Assembly: GCA_036846005.1 (NCBI GenBank)
Contig: DAIUCV010000005.1
Coordinates: forward strand, 1 to 40,377
Reading direction: 5' to 3'
Source of the DNA: DATEXQ01 sp036846005
Lineage (GTDB): Bacteria; Patescibacteriota; Microgenomatia; UBA8517
DNA length: 40,377 bases
Shown here: positions 5,241 through 12,588 of the stretch, one piece after another
Layout of the letters: each line of letters starts with the position of its first letter
How positions within the stretch are numbered: the first letter of the stretch is position 1
Position numbers and translations under genes: made by a program
Notes under the pieces: model-generated
The model's input: only the letters and a program-made list of their open reading frames with translations
Databases searched by the model: none
Told to the model about the DNA's origin: nothing

Positions 5241-5759
5241 ATGAGAAAAAGAAATACAATAAAAGTTGGTAATAAATATTCAAGATTAACAGCTATTAAA
5301 AAGTGTCCATCAAGAAATAGAAGAACATTTTGGTTATTTCAGTGTGAATGTGGAATAGAAAAAGTAATAAATGTTGGAAATGTTTATGAGGGCAAGATCA
5401 AGTCGTGCGGTTGTTTGCAAAAAGAAGTTAGCAAAAGAGCTAAATTTATAAAGCATGGGATGAGGAAAACAAGATTTTATAGAACATGGATAGCAATGAG
5501 AAGAAGATGTATTGTTGAAAGCGAACCAGCTTATAAAAATTATGGTGGCAGAGGTATAAAAGTTTGTAAACGATGGGAAAGATTTGAAAATTATATGGAT
5601 GACTTGCTTCCAGATTATATTAAACATTGTGAAAAAAATAGCACAAAACAAACAACACTGGATAGAATAAATAATGATGGAGATTACGAGTCAAAAAATT
5701 GCAGATGGGCTACTTATAAAGAACAGGCAAATAATAGAAGAATTAAAAAAATAAAATGA
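5241..5759 (+). CDS. AP2/HNH-type homing endonuclease-like protein
   Basis: 172 residues. An N-terminal zinc-ribbon-like part (FWLFQCECG then KSCGCLQKE) is followed by FYRTWIAMRRRC, YKNYGGRGIKVCKRW and TTLDRINNDGDYESKNCRW, the hallmarks of the phage AP2/HNH family. The catalytic histidine pattern is less clear than in the other HNH genes here. It splits the ERF start from its operon and ends by overlapping the ERF ATG (ATGA). Confidence 0.75.
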   Translation: MRKRNTIKVGNKYSRLTAIKKCPSRNRRTFWLFQCECGIEKVINVGNVYEGKIKSCGCLQKEVSKRAKFIKHGMRKTRFYRTWIAMRRRCIVESEPAYKNYGGRGIKVCKRWERFENYMDDLLPDYIKHCEKNSTKQTTLDRINNDGDYESKNCRWATYKEQANNRRIKKIK

Positions 5760-6307
5760 AAAAATTAAATGAGATTCAACAAAAATTAAAAGCTCCGAAA
5801 AATCAAAAAAATAGTTTTGGAAATTATAATTACAGGAGTTGCGAGGATATACTGGAAGCCGTAAAGCCATTATTAGGCACAGCAACTCTTGTTATTACAG
5901 ATGAAATAATAAATTTAGGTAATAGATACTATGTCAAGGCAACAGTAATACTTAAAGATGATAAGGAAGAAGTATCTAATACATCCTATGCAAGAGAAGC
6001 CGAAGTAAAAAAAGGAATGGATGAAAGCCAGATAACAGGGGCTACATCATCATACGCAAGAAAATATGCTCTTAATGGACTATTTTTAATTGATGATACT
6101 AAAGACGCTGATACTATGGATAACACTGTAAATTACGGAAAAAAAGAAGAGCCAAAAAAAATAAGCGTTTTTGAGCAGGCTGTAAAAGTCATTAAAAACG
6201 AAAAAGACAAAGAAAAATTACAAGAATGGAAAAAGAAAATTGAAGCAAGCACAAAATACACCGAAGAAGAGAGGTTTGAATTAGTTGCCTTAATTCAAGA
6301 AAAATGA
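5756..6307 (+). CDS. erf: ERF-family single-strand annealing protein
   Basis: 183 residues. The first ~120 carry ERF family features: APKNQKNSFGNYNYRSCEDI, a central YYVKATVIL strand, and GATSSYARKYALNGLFLIDD. Such proteins anneal complementary single strands during recombination and genome circularisation. The C-terminal ~60 residues are charged and helical. It overlaps the exonuclease gene by ATGA, giving a classic exonuclease/annealase pair. The start is a duplicate made by the adjacent endonuclease insertion. Confidence 0.85.
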   Translation: MKKLNEIQQKLKAPKNQKNSFGNYNYRSCEDILEAVKPLLGTATLVITDEIINLGNRYYVKATVILKDDKEEVSNTSYAREAEVKKGMDESQITGATSSYARKYALNGLFLIDDTKDADTMDNTVNYGKKEEPKKISVFEQAVKVIKNEKDKEKLQEWKKKIEASTKYTEEERFELVALIQEK

Positions 6308-6888
6308 AAATTCACTACATAGAACAACGCTTACCAGAATGGTTTAACTTAAGAAAACTCAAATTAACAGCAAGTAATGCTCAAGCTATCGGGAATAATG
6401 GTAAAGGATTAGACACTTATATCACCGAGATAATGGCAGAATATTTTTCAAAAGCACCGAAAGAAAGTTTCACAAATGAACATATAGAGCGAGGTATAGA
6501 ATTAGAAGAATTAGCGAGAGAAACTTATGAGATTGAATGTGGATACGCCACCGAACAGGTTGGATTTATCGAGATGAATGAATACGTAGGATGTAGTCCG
6601 GACGGACTTGTTGGAGATGACGGAATAATTGAAATAAAATGTCTTAATGATATAGCCCACTACAAGATAATCAGAGATGGAAAAAAAGAAATTGATAGCA
6701 AATACTATTGGCAATGTCAGATGTTGCTTTTAGTAAGCGAAAGAAAATGGGTAGACTTAATATTTTTCAATCCTAATTTTGATAAAAATATTATTAAATT
6801 CAGAATTGAGCCGGAAAAAGAATACCAAGACAAACTAAAAATAGGGATTGAAACAGGAATAAATAAAATTAAAGAACAATTATTATGA
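6304..6888 (+). CDS. YqaJ-type (lambda exonuclease-like) recombinase
   Basis: 194 residues, full length for the family. LPEWFNLRKLKLTASNA lies at the N-terminus. The nuclease core is CSPDGLVGDDGIIEIKC, with Asp100 and the E-x-K pair at 110-112 as metal ligands. YYWQCQMLLL follows. The enzyme resects double-stranded ends to give single strands for the ERF protein encoded just before it. Overlaps on both sides show operon expression. Confidence 0.9.
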   Translation: MKIHYIEQRLPEWFNLRKLKLTASNAQAIGNNGKGLDTYITEIMAEYFSKAPKESFTNEHIERGIELEELARETYEIECGYATEQVGFIEMNEYVGCSPDGLVGDDGIIEIKCLNDIAHYKIIRDGKKEIDSKYYWQCQMLLLVSERKWVDLIFFNPNFDKNIIKFRIEPEKEYQDKLKIGIETGINKIKEQLL

Positions 6889-7067
6889 CACCAGAAGATA
6901 AATTCAAATTAAATCTTTTTGAAAATATGCAATTCTTTATTATAGATTTATCAAAAGAATGGTTGAGCATAAACCCAAAATACAGAGGAGATTTTATAGA
7001 GTATGCAACGATAGAAATACAAAAAGAAAAAGATAAAATAATTAACAAAAATAAAATAACAAAATGA
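6885..7067 (+). CDS. Hypothetical small protein in the recombination operon
   Basis: 60 residues, mixed aromatic and charged (MQFFIIDLSKEWLSINPKY), with a Lys-rich end. It overlaps both the exonuclease and the next gene. No family recognised. Confidence 0.55.
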   Translation: MTPEDKFKLNLFENMQFFIIDLSKEWLSINPKYRGDFIEYATIEIQKEKDKIINKNKITK

Positions 7068-7333
7068 ACAAAGAAATTGTATTTTTAGACGGCTTATTGT
7101 GTAAAATACCTCACGAGAAAGCTCCTGATTTTGTAAAAATGGATATATCTTTTAAAACGGATGATTTTATTAAATTCTTAGAAAAACACAGAAACAATAA
7201 TGGTTATGTAAACGCACAAATAAAGGTCGGAAAATCCGGCAAAGCTTACGCTCAGCTTAATACTTGGAAGCCCGAAAAACAAAAAGAAGAAAAAACGGAA
7301 GAAATTAACGCAGACGATTTAATTCCATTTTAA
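7064..7333 (+). CDS. Small protein with SSB-like C-terminal tip
   Basis: 89 residues. A compact beta-rich part (GYVNAQIKVGKSGKAYAQLN) is followed by a charged linker and the terminal DDLIPF. Bacterial SSB ends in a similar acidic-hydrophobic tip (DDDIPF) that docks repair and replication proteins. The body is too short to be clearly an OB fold. In this operon it may bind single-stranded DNA or borrow SSB partners. Function inferred. Confidence 0.6.
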   Translation: MNKEIVFLDGLLCKIPHEKAPDFVKMDISFKTDDFIKFLEKHRNNNGYVNAQIKVGKSGKAYAQLNTWKPEKQKEEKTEEINADDLIPF

Positions 7334-7383
7334 AAAAATGTTCAAGTAAATATTACAGAAACATAAAAAATAAGTAATTAACT

Positions 7384-7716
7384 ATGCTTTGTGAAACTTG
7401 CAAAAAAAAAATAGATACCAGAACTTTAACCCAAAATTCGGCTTTGCATCTCTACTTCAAACTCTTATCAGATGAGCTTATCAATCAAGGCACGGATTTG
7501 AGAGAACTTGTAAAAGAAGGAGTAGATATAATCCCAACACCTGAAGCCGTCAAACTGCTTTGGAAGCAACTTCAAAAAGCAATGTTAGATAAAGAAAGCA
7601 CTACACAATTAACGAAGCAGGAAGTTGATAAAGTTTATGAGGTTTTCAGCAAGTTAATTTCGGAAAGAGCCGAAGTTTATATCCCATTTCCAAGTTTAGA
7701 AAATAATTTTATTTAA
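7384..7716 (+). CDS. NinB-like recombination protein
   Basis: 110 residues. CETC...RTLTQNSALHLYFKLLSDEL is followed by KLLWKQLQKAMLDKESTTQL and VYEVFSKLISERAEVYIPFP, the conserved pattern of NinB/Orf-related phage proteins, which act with single-stranded DNA-binding proteins in recombination. It has an extra N-terminal CxxC. Placement after ERF and the exonuclease agrees. Confidence 0.7.
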   Translation: MLCETCKKKIDTRTLTQNSALHLYFKLLSDELINQGTDLRELVKEGVDIIPTPEAVKLLWKQLQKAMLDKESTTQLTKQEVDKVYEVFSKLISERAEVYIPFPSLENNFI

Positions 7717-7726
7717 CAAAATTAAA

Positions 7727-8182
7727 ATGTATAAATTCAAAATAGGCGACAAAGTAAAATATTGCGGCAACTTAGTTGGAGTCATTGGTTGCATAGAGTA
7801 TAATAGGGCGTATATGTCTTCCTGCAGTAGTGCCACGAATGAATTCAGATATCCTCAGGGAGGCACCTGTCCAATTCACAATACCTTTATGGGATATGGA
7901 TTAGATGATTTAACTTTAGTAGAGAGTAATAAAATAACTTTCAGTCCAGCCAACTTCACAGAAGGAAACTGGATTGACAAAAAAATGAGTAGTATTAAAG
8001 AGTTCGCAAAGAATTTATTATTAAGCAACGAAGACAAAGTATTAAGACAAGCAGGTCTTCAAGATAGTTATGGAGAATACACACAGGATGCCAGAGATTT
8101 AGTTATCGCAAAGTTAGTTGAGGAGAACAAAGCATATTTAGTTGAAATTGCAGAGAAAAAAGAAGCAGAGGAAAATAAATAG
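7727..8182 (+). CDS. Hypothetical protein
   Basis: 151 residues. The first ~65 residues contain FKIGDKVKYCGNLVGVIG, an SH3/KOW-like small beta motif, and several cysteines (SSCSS, GGTCPIH). The C-terminal half is helical and Glu/Lys-rich. No family recognised. Confidence 0.6.
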   Translation: MYKFKIGDKVKYCGNLVGVIGCIEYNRAYMSSCSSATNEFRYPQGGTCPIHNTFMGYGLDDLTLVESNKITFSPANFTEGNWIDKKMSSIKEFAKNLLLSNEDKVLRQAGLQDSYGEYTQDARDLVIAKLVEENKAYLVEIAEKKEAEENK

Positions 8183-8207
8183 ATTTACCCGTAGATAAAT
8201 AAAATAT

Positions 8208-8459
8208 ATGAAAAATATAGACATAATGAGAATTTTAAAAGTTAGTCTACCGATTAGAACCAAAGAAGGTAAATTTATCTATTTCGTAGAATTTGAAGGT
8301 AGATTTTCCACAGAAAATGAAGATGAAGTAAATGATGCAGTTCAACAAGCTATTAATCATCAGCTTAAATTTAAAATTACTAAATCAAATTGCAAGCGTT
8401 GTGTGGTCGGCAACCTTGGAAAATGTATAATTTGTGAAAAAAATAATGATAACAGTTGA
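8208..8459 (+). CDS. Hypothetical protein with zinc-binding C-terminus
   Basis: 83 residues (a second ATG at 8226 is possible). The N-terminal two thirds look like a small alpha/beta fold (KEGKFIYFVEFEGRFSTE). The end has CKRCVVGNLGKCIIC, two CxxC pairs that should bind zinc. No family recognised. Confidence 0.6.
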   Translation: MKNIDIMRILKVSLPIRTKEGKFIYFVEFEGRFSTENEDEVNDAVQQAINHQLKFKITKSNCKRCVVGNLGKCIICEKNNDNS

Positions 8460-8468
8460 ATTAAATAT

Positions 8469-8603
8469 ATGTATATAACAATTTACGAAGAATTTGACCA
8501 ATTATGTGAAAAAATGAGGAAGATGGGATATATTCTTCAACCAAGTGATTCAACGAATGTGACTTTTGTTTTAACCCCCCCAGAGGAAAATATATGTGTA
8601 TAA
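8469..8603 (+). CDS. Hypothetical small protein (44 residues)
   Basis: ATG 8469 opens MYITIYEEFDQLCEKMRKMG and ends LTPPEENICV. It overlaps the next gene by 10 bases, consistent with coupled translation. No family recognised. Confidence 0.5.
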   Translation: MYITIYEEFDQLCEKMRKMGYILQPSDSTNVTFVLTPPEENICV

Positions 8604-8788
8604 CACAATTTAGGGAACAATGTAAAAAAGGTAAATTCTACTATTTCCCAACACCTGAAGATTTTGATAAAAAATTACATTACGGCAAAGAAAAAATACC
8701 TAAAAATGTAAAATTCACAATGGGTTTAATTGACAATGGAGTAGATTCACCACCAACACGATATTCTGCCTATGGAGTTACAAGATAA
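8594..8788 (+). CDS. Hypothetical small protein (64 residues)
   Basis: Begins MCITQFREQCKKGKFYYFPT, aromatic and basic, and ends in YSAYGVTR. It overlaps the preceding frame. No motif recognised. Confidence 0.5.
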   Translation: MCITQFREQCKKGKFYYFPTPEDFDKKLHYGKEKIPKNVKFTMGLIDNGVDSPPTRYSAYGVTR

Positions 8789-8792
8789 CCAC

Positions 8793-8822
8793 CCAAGGAG
8801 CTTAATTGAAAAGATAAATAAT
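8793..8822 (+). promoter_or_regulatory. Repeated upstream element, copy 1
   Basis: CCAAGGAGCTTAATT followed by GATAAATA lies just before ATG 8823. A close copy precedes ATG 9177. The shared block includes an AAGGAG-like sequence, but too far from the ATG for a normal ribosome site. Confidence 0.35.
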
Positions 8823-9134
8823 ATGAAAAAATATAAAGTCACATTCACCACTGATTTCACCAAATACGAAAAATCTATAAATGATTACAATGAATTACTA
8901 AATAATTACACCGAATACGAAAAATTTATAAATGAAAAAAAAGACCATTATATCAAAGGAGTTATGGATTATTATCTTGGAGAATTAGAGACTCATCCCA
9001 AGCAGTTAGCCATATGCAAAAAGTGGAAAGACAAAGAAGTAGCTCTCTCAGAATTACCAGAATTTATAGCGGAAGTAGGTGATGTGATTTTGTCAAAAAA
9101 TGAAGTAGAAGTTTATAATGATAACAGAGAATAA
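8823..9134 (+). CDS. Hypothetical protein
   Basis: 103 residues from ATG 8823. An upstream ATG at 8772 is possible, but the duplicated upstream element argues for 8823. It contains a local internal repeat: TKYEKSINDYNELLNN then TEYEKFINEKKDHY. It is helical and acidic. No family recognised. Confidence 0.55.
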   Translation: MKKYKVTFTTDFTKYEKSINDYNELLNNYTEYEKFINEKKDHYIKGVMDYYLGELETHPKQLAICKKWKDKEVALSELPEFIAEVGDVILSKNEVEVYNDNRE

Positions 9135-9140
9135 CTCTCC

Positions 9141-9176
9141 CCAAAGGATCTTAATTAACAAGGAAGTGATAAATAT
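9141..9176 (+). promoter_or_regulatory. Repeated upstream element, copy 2
   Basis: CCAAAGGATCTTAATT followed by AAGGAAGTGATAAATAT precedes ATG 9177 and matches the element at 8793-8822. Two adjacent unknown genes therefore share a 5' signal. Confidence 0.35.
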
Positions 9177-9521
9177 ATGAAAAAAAATCTATACTACCCC
9201 ACCACCAAAAATGATTTGGGATTGCCGGAAATCACAGATGATAACCAAAAAATAGAAGAAGGACGATATTTTTACAGTTTTCGCAAGAAGAGTTTTTATG
9301 AGCGTTTTCTTAATTTTTTCAAAAAAAATAAAGGATTGAAGTGGAATTCCAATAAAAATGATTGGGACACAATAACATTGCTTAAAACCAAAAGATATTT
9401 TCTTAAAGAATTTTTTTGTAAAATAGGATTGCATAAATGGGAAGAATTGAATCCTTTATGGATGATTCAAAAGAATATTGACGGAAAAAGATGTAAATGG
9501 TGTGGATTATTTATTAGATGA
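9177..9521 (+). CDS. Hypothetical protein with C-terminal zinc-ribbon-like motif
   Basis: 114 residues. It ends CKIGLHKWEELNPLWMIQ...RCKWCGLF, a CxxGxHxW...CxxC pattern seen in small phage proteins of unknown role (DUF1660-like; inference). The first half is aromatic and basic (FRKKSFYERFLNFFKKNKG). Confidence 0.55.
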   Translation: MKKNLYYPTTKNDLGLPEITDDNQKIEEGRYFYSFRKKSFYERFLNFFKKNKGLKWNSNKNDWDTITLLKTKRYFLKEFFCKIGLHKWEELNPLWMIQKNIDGKRCKWCGLFIR

Positions 9522-9542
9522 TAAAAGATTTAACCTCCTCAT

Positions 9543-9929
9543 ATGAAAAAAGAAAAGCTCTTAAAAAAAAGCATTAAAGTATGGAAAAGCAGAACAGCAG
9601 ATGTCAAGTTTTCAGAATATATCAGAAAAAGAGATGGTAAATGTCTTAAATGCGGAAGAAAAGAGAGGCTTCAATGTTCTCATTTTTGGAGTAGGAATAA
9701 CTCAAGTGTGAGGTATGATCAGGATAATTGCATAACACTCTGTTATCCATGCCATTACGGAGACAAGGTTCATGGTTGGGAATTTAACAAACAGGGTGAA
9801 TACAGATATTTCATGATTAGATGGTTAGGAGAAAAAAAATATAATGAACTTGAAATAAAGAGTGGTTTGGTTGTATCTAGAAGATATGCTATAATACAAT
9901 TAATGAATTTTTTATCTTCAGTGTTATGA
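9543..9929 (+). CDS. NinG/Rap-like HNH nuclease
   Basis: 128 residues. Cys34/Cys37 (CLKC), CSHF with His47, and CYPCHYGD (Cys67, Cys70, His71) give an HNH-like zinc fold. The order and spacing fit lambda NinG/Rap, which cuts branched recombination intermediates. A basic N-terminus is also typical. It belongs to the recombination cluster rather than to the homing endonucleases, though that alternative is not excluded. Its TGA overlaps an ATG that begins the decayed HNH locus. Confidence 0.65.
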   Translation: MKKEKLLKKSIKVWKSRTADVKFSEYIRKRDGKCLKCGRKERLQCSHFWSRNNSSVRYDQDNCITLCYPCHYGDKVHGWEFNKQGEYRYFMIRWLGEKKYNELEIKSGLVVSRRYAIIQLMNFLSSVL

Positions 9930-10021
9930 GAATGAAATAATTAAAAGAAAAGTCATCTGTGAGAATTGTGAAAATGAGTTTATGGCAAAAAGAATGACAC
10001 GCAGATTTTGTAGTAAATTAT

Positions 10022-10465
10022 GTGCTTATAAAAAAAAGATATATTTATAAAGGAAGGAAAAAAGGAAGATTTAAAAAATGTTCATTCTGCAAAAAAGATG
10101 TTTGGATTATGAGACATAGGGAGGAAAGAAAGAATATATTTTGCAATCAAGATCATTTTATAAAATTTTTGAAGAGAAAAAGTTTTAATTTTCCTTGTAA
10201 AATCTGTGGTATAAAAGTCTTTACTCAACCAGCTCAGTTGAAATTAAGAAGCAGAACTACTTGTTCATTGGAATGCAGAAGGAAATTAGCAAGAAAAAGA
10301 GCAGAAGAAAGAAGGGTAAAGTTTGGGTATACCAAACATCAATTAGATAGATTAGCAAGATATTCAACAGAGGCAAAAAAATGGCGTGAAGAAATTTTTG
10401 AAAGAGATAATTATACTTGTCAAATTTGTAAAATAAGAGGGACTTATTTAGAATATGGAAAATAA
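10022..10465 (+). CDS. Largest surviving frame of the decayed HNH gene
   Basis: 147 codons from GTG 10022. Two or more zinc ribbons are followed by the first half of an HNH domain, truncated just before the expected His-His motif, so nuclease activity is unlikely. It might still bind DNA through its ribbons. Confidence 0.45.
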   Translation: MLIKKRYIYKGRKKGRFKKCSFCKKDVWIMRHREERKNIFCNQDHFIKFLKRKSFNFPCKICGIKVFTQPAQLKLRSRTTCSLECRRKLARKRAEERRVKFGYTKHQLDRLARYSTEAKKWREEIFERDNYTCQICKIRGTYLEYGK

Positions 10466-10572
10466 AAGGCACTATAATCAAAGAAGATTCAAAAATGTTT
10501 TTAATAAACAAAATTGAAGAATATGCAAAAAATACAAACAAAAATTATATAACAAAAATTGAAAAAATAAGA

Positions 10573-10601
10573 TTGCAAGAAATTGAGAAAGATGATATAA
10601 T
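10573..10601 (+). promoter_or_regulatory. Promoter of the chaperonin gene
   Basis: TTGCAA (10573-10578), exact 17-bp spacer, TATAAT (10596-10601). A second overlapping TATAAT follows at 10601-10606. Transcription should start near 10608, right at the first base of the structured leader. Confidence 0.65.
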
Positions 10602-10608
10602 ATAATAA

Positions 10609-10653
10609 GCTATTGTTATTAACAAGCTGGATACTAACAATAGCGTCCAGCTT
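10609..10653 (+). promoter_or_regulatory. Structured leader / operator of the chaperonin gene
   Basis: GCTATTGTTA (10609-10618) is perfectly complementary to TAACAATAGC (10635-10644). AAGCTGGA (10624-10631) is complementary to TCCAGCTT (10646-10653). The two helices interleave, so the loop of the second hairpin can pair with the 5' flank. The short joining loops suggest alternatives rather than a stable pseudoknot. The second hairpin is followed by TATTATTTTT, so it can act as a terminator. As DNA, the first inverted repeat could be an operator like CIRCE at bacterial groE, though the sequence is not CIRCE. Confidence 0.6.
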
Positions 10654-10662
10654 ATTATTTTT

Positions 10663-12303
10663 ATGAATACAAAAGTTTTAAAGGGTTACGAAGCCCGAAA
10701 AAAGATTTTAAATGGCATAAATATTGTTTATGATGCGGTAAGAGCAACAATGGGTCCCAGTGGGAAAAATGTTCTTCTACCACGCACAATGAATAGGGGT
10801 CCCAGAGTAACCAATGATGGTTATACAGTGAGCGAGAATGTTCTACTCAAAGATCCACACGAAAGATTAGCCGCTGATTTTTTCAAAGAAGCTTCTAAAA
10901 AAACAAACGAACTTGCCGGCGACGGAACGACTGGCACAGCTGTAATTGCCGGTCATTTAGTAAATAAGATTTTTAAAGAAATTCCAAACGAAAATATCCC
11001 TTCTGCCGGAACTTCTAAAGCTGGCGACGTAATGCAGTTAAGACGAGAAATGAAAGAATGGAAAGACAAAGTTATTGAAGAGATAAAAAAACAATCTAAA
11101 CCGATTAAAACTCTTGATGATTTAAAAAAAATAGCCAAAGTTTCCATAGAAGATGGAAAAATATCTGATATAGTCGCAAATATGGTATGGAATTTAGGTG
11201 TTGATAATTATATTGATGTTACCGAAGGATATAAGGGTGAAATTGAAACAGAAGAAATAAGAGGGATGAGATTCCCCGCAAAAACCGCCGCAAGAGCTTT
11301 TGTGAATAATTTAGTAAGATTCGAAATGGTTGCCGAAGATGCCTATGTTTTTATAACGAATTACAAACTTGACAATCCTTATGATGTAGTAGATATTCTC
11401 AACTCTTGTAAAGTTTCCAAAATAGCTTTAATTGCACCGGAATTTTCGGAAAATGTTTTAATTTCTTTACTGCAAACAACAAAAAACGGATTATTCTGTT
11501 ACCCTATTAAATCTCCTTCTTTACGTTCGGAACAGTTAGAAGATTTGGCAACTTATACCGGCGCGACTTTTATAGATAAAAACGAAGGTAGAAAATTAAA
11601 CTCTATAACAATTGAAGATTTAGGTTTTGCTGATAAAATCGTAGTTAAAGACACCGAAAATAAAGAAGATGCCATCCTTATAGGCGGAAAAGGTTTTAAA
11701 AGCAAGGCGGTAGAATGGAGATGTAAAGTTTTAAAAGCTCAAATGGATGAGGCTAAAAATAACATTTCCAAAGAACAATTAAAACGAAGAATAGCGAATA
11801 TGTCATCAGCTGTTGGAGTAATAAGGGTCGGTGCTTCCACAGACGCAGAGAGTCTTTATTTGAAACTTAAAATTGAAGACGGAGTTTATGCCTGCAAAGC
11901 CGCTCTTCAAGAAGGATATGTTAAGGGAGGAGGGTTGTGCTTGAAAGAAATATCAGAAACTTTGCCAAAAAATATTCTCACAGAAAGTCTATTAGCTCCA
12001 TATGAGCAAATCCAAAAAAACGCAAATGGAATAGCAATCGGGAAAGAAGTCATTGATCCTGCGAAAGTCATCAGACTCCAGATAGAACACGGAATATCAA
12101 TCGCCTCAACGATTATCACAACAGATGTTATAATAGCTGAAATACCAGACGGAAAAGACGGAGAAAAGGACATAGCCAAAGCAATCGGAAAACTCGTGTA
12201 TTTCCACGCGAAAGAAAGAGGAATGATAAAAGAAAGTGAAGAAGAGGCAGAGATGGACAGAGCAAAAATGTTTTCGGAAGCCCTGTTTAACGACGTAGAT
12301 TAA
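10663..12303 (+). CDS. Phage chaperonin, GroEL-like (group I)
   Basis: 546 residues, full GroEL length. Equatorial ATP-site motifs are intact: ATMGPSGKNVLL (28-39), NDGYTV with Asp52, AGDGTTG with Asp87, KIEDGV with Asp406 (E. coli Asp398), GYVKGGG, and VIDPAKVIR. It should therefore bind and hydrolyse ATP and form rings. The apical substrate- and GroES-binding part (about 190-375) diverges strongly, the Gly-Met tail is missing, and no GroES gene is seen. It may fold phage capsid or tail proteins, with or without the host co-chaperonin. It has its own promoter and structured leader. Confidence 0.93.
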   Translation: MNTKVLKGYEARKKILNGINIVYDAVRATMGPSGKNVLLPRTMNRGPRVTNDGYTVSENVLLKDPHERLAADFFKEASKKTNELAGDGTTGTAVIAGHLVNKIFKEIPNENIPSAGTSKAGDVMQLRREMKEWKDKVIEEIKKQSKPIKTLDDLKKIAKVSIEDGKISDIVANMVWNLGVDNYIDVTEGYKGEIETEEIRGMRFPAKTAARAFVNNLVRFEMVAEDAYVFITNYKLDNPYDVVDILNSCKVSKIALIAPEFSENVLISLLQTTKNGLFCYPIKSPSLRSEQLEDLATYTGATFIDKNEGRKLNSITIEDLGFADKIVVKDTENKEDAILIGGKGFKSKAVEWRCKVLKAQMDEAKNNISKEQLKRRIANMSSAVGVIRVGASTDAESLYLKLKIEDGVYACKAALQEGYVKGGGLCLKEISETLPKNILTESLLAPYEQIQKNANGIAIGKEVIDPAKVIRLQIEHGISIASTIITTDVIIAEIPDGKDGEKDIAKAIGKLVYFHAKERGMIKESEEEAEMDRAKMFSEALFNDVD

Positions 12304-12315
12304 ATATTAAATAAA

Positions 12316-12324
12316 TGTTATAAT
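12316..12324 (+). promoter_or_regulatory. Extended -10 promoter motif TGTTATAAT
   Basis: TGTTATAAT ends 3 bp before ATG 12328. No -35 box is seen. The same 9-mer recurs before the portal gene and at 17857, 27533, 35503 and 38333. The distance to the ATG is short, so its use here is uncertain. Confidence 0.4.
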
Positions 12325-12327
12325 TAT

Positions 12328-12588
12328 ATGGAAGAAGCAACAAAACAAGTTTTACAAAGAGAAAAAGATAAATGCTTAGCTCAAATAGCGATGTTTGATA
12401 TAGATATTGAATTATTAAAATCGTCTGACCCTGAAAGCATTGCATTTAAACAACCTTTGAAACAAAACTCAAATGGGGAAGTATTATCTTATAGAGAGAT
12501 TAAAGCCAAAGACGCTTTAAAAAACACAGAGGAAGCAAGGAACAATACTCAAAAAAGATTGGATGTAATAATTAAACTTTCAAAATAA
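12328..12588 (+). CDS. Hypothetical coiled-coil protein
   Basis: 86 residues, largely helical and charged (VLQREKDKCLAQIAMFDIDI, then KNTEEARNNTQKRLDVIIKL), suggesting a helical hairpin. It follows the chaperonin directly and overlaps the next gene. No family recognised; a chaperonin-related role would be speculation. Confidence 0.55.
   Translation: MEEATKQVLQREKDKCLAQIAMFDIDIELLKSSDPESIAFKQPLKQNSNGEVLSYREIKAKDALKNTEEARNNTQKRLDVIIKLSK

Larger units (their letters stand above)
9926..10608 (+). pseudogene. Decayed HNH endonuclease with repeated zinc ribbons
   Basis: ATG 9926 (ATGA overlap) stops after four codons, yet a shifted frame continues KVICENCENEFMAKRMTRRF, then CSKLCAYKKK. At a run of eight A (about 10032) it must shift again to enter GTG 10022's frame, which carries CSFCKK, CKICGIKVF and CSLEC ribbons and an HNH start (EIFERDNYTCQICKIRGTYLE). 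That frame ends at 10465 before the HNH histidines. A downstream frame (MFLINKIEEYAKNTNKN, from 10495) may be its separated tail. Two frameshifts plus a deletion indicate a dead gene; sequencing error at the A run is possible for one of them. Confidence 0.6.

Noticed and set aside
10609..10653. True CIRCE heat-shock operator at the chaperonin
   Set aside because: Arms and spacing differ from CIRCE (TTAGCACTC, 9 bp, GAGTGCTAA); only the idea of an inverted repeat before a groE-type gene is shared.
10609..10653. Stable H-type pseudoknot
   Set aside because: The loop crossing the 10-bp helix would be one base, which is geometrically unlikely; alternative helices are the better reading.
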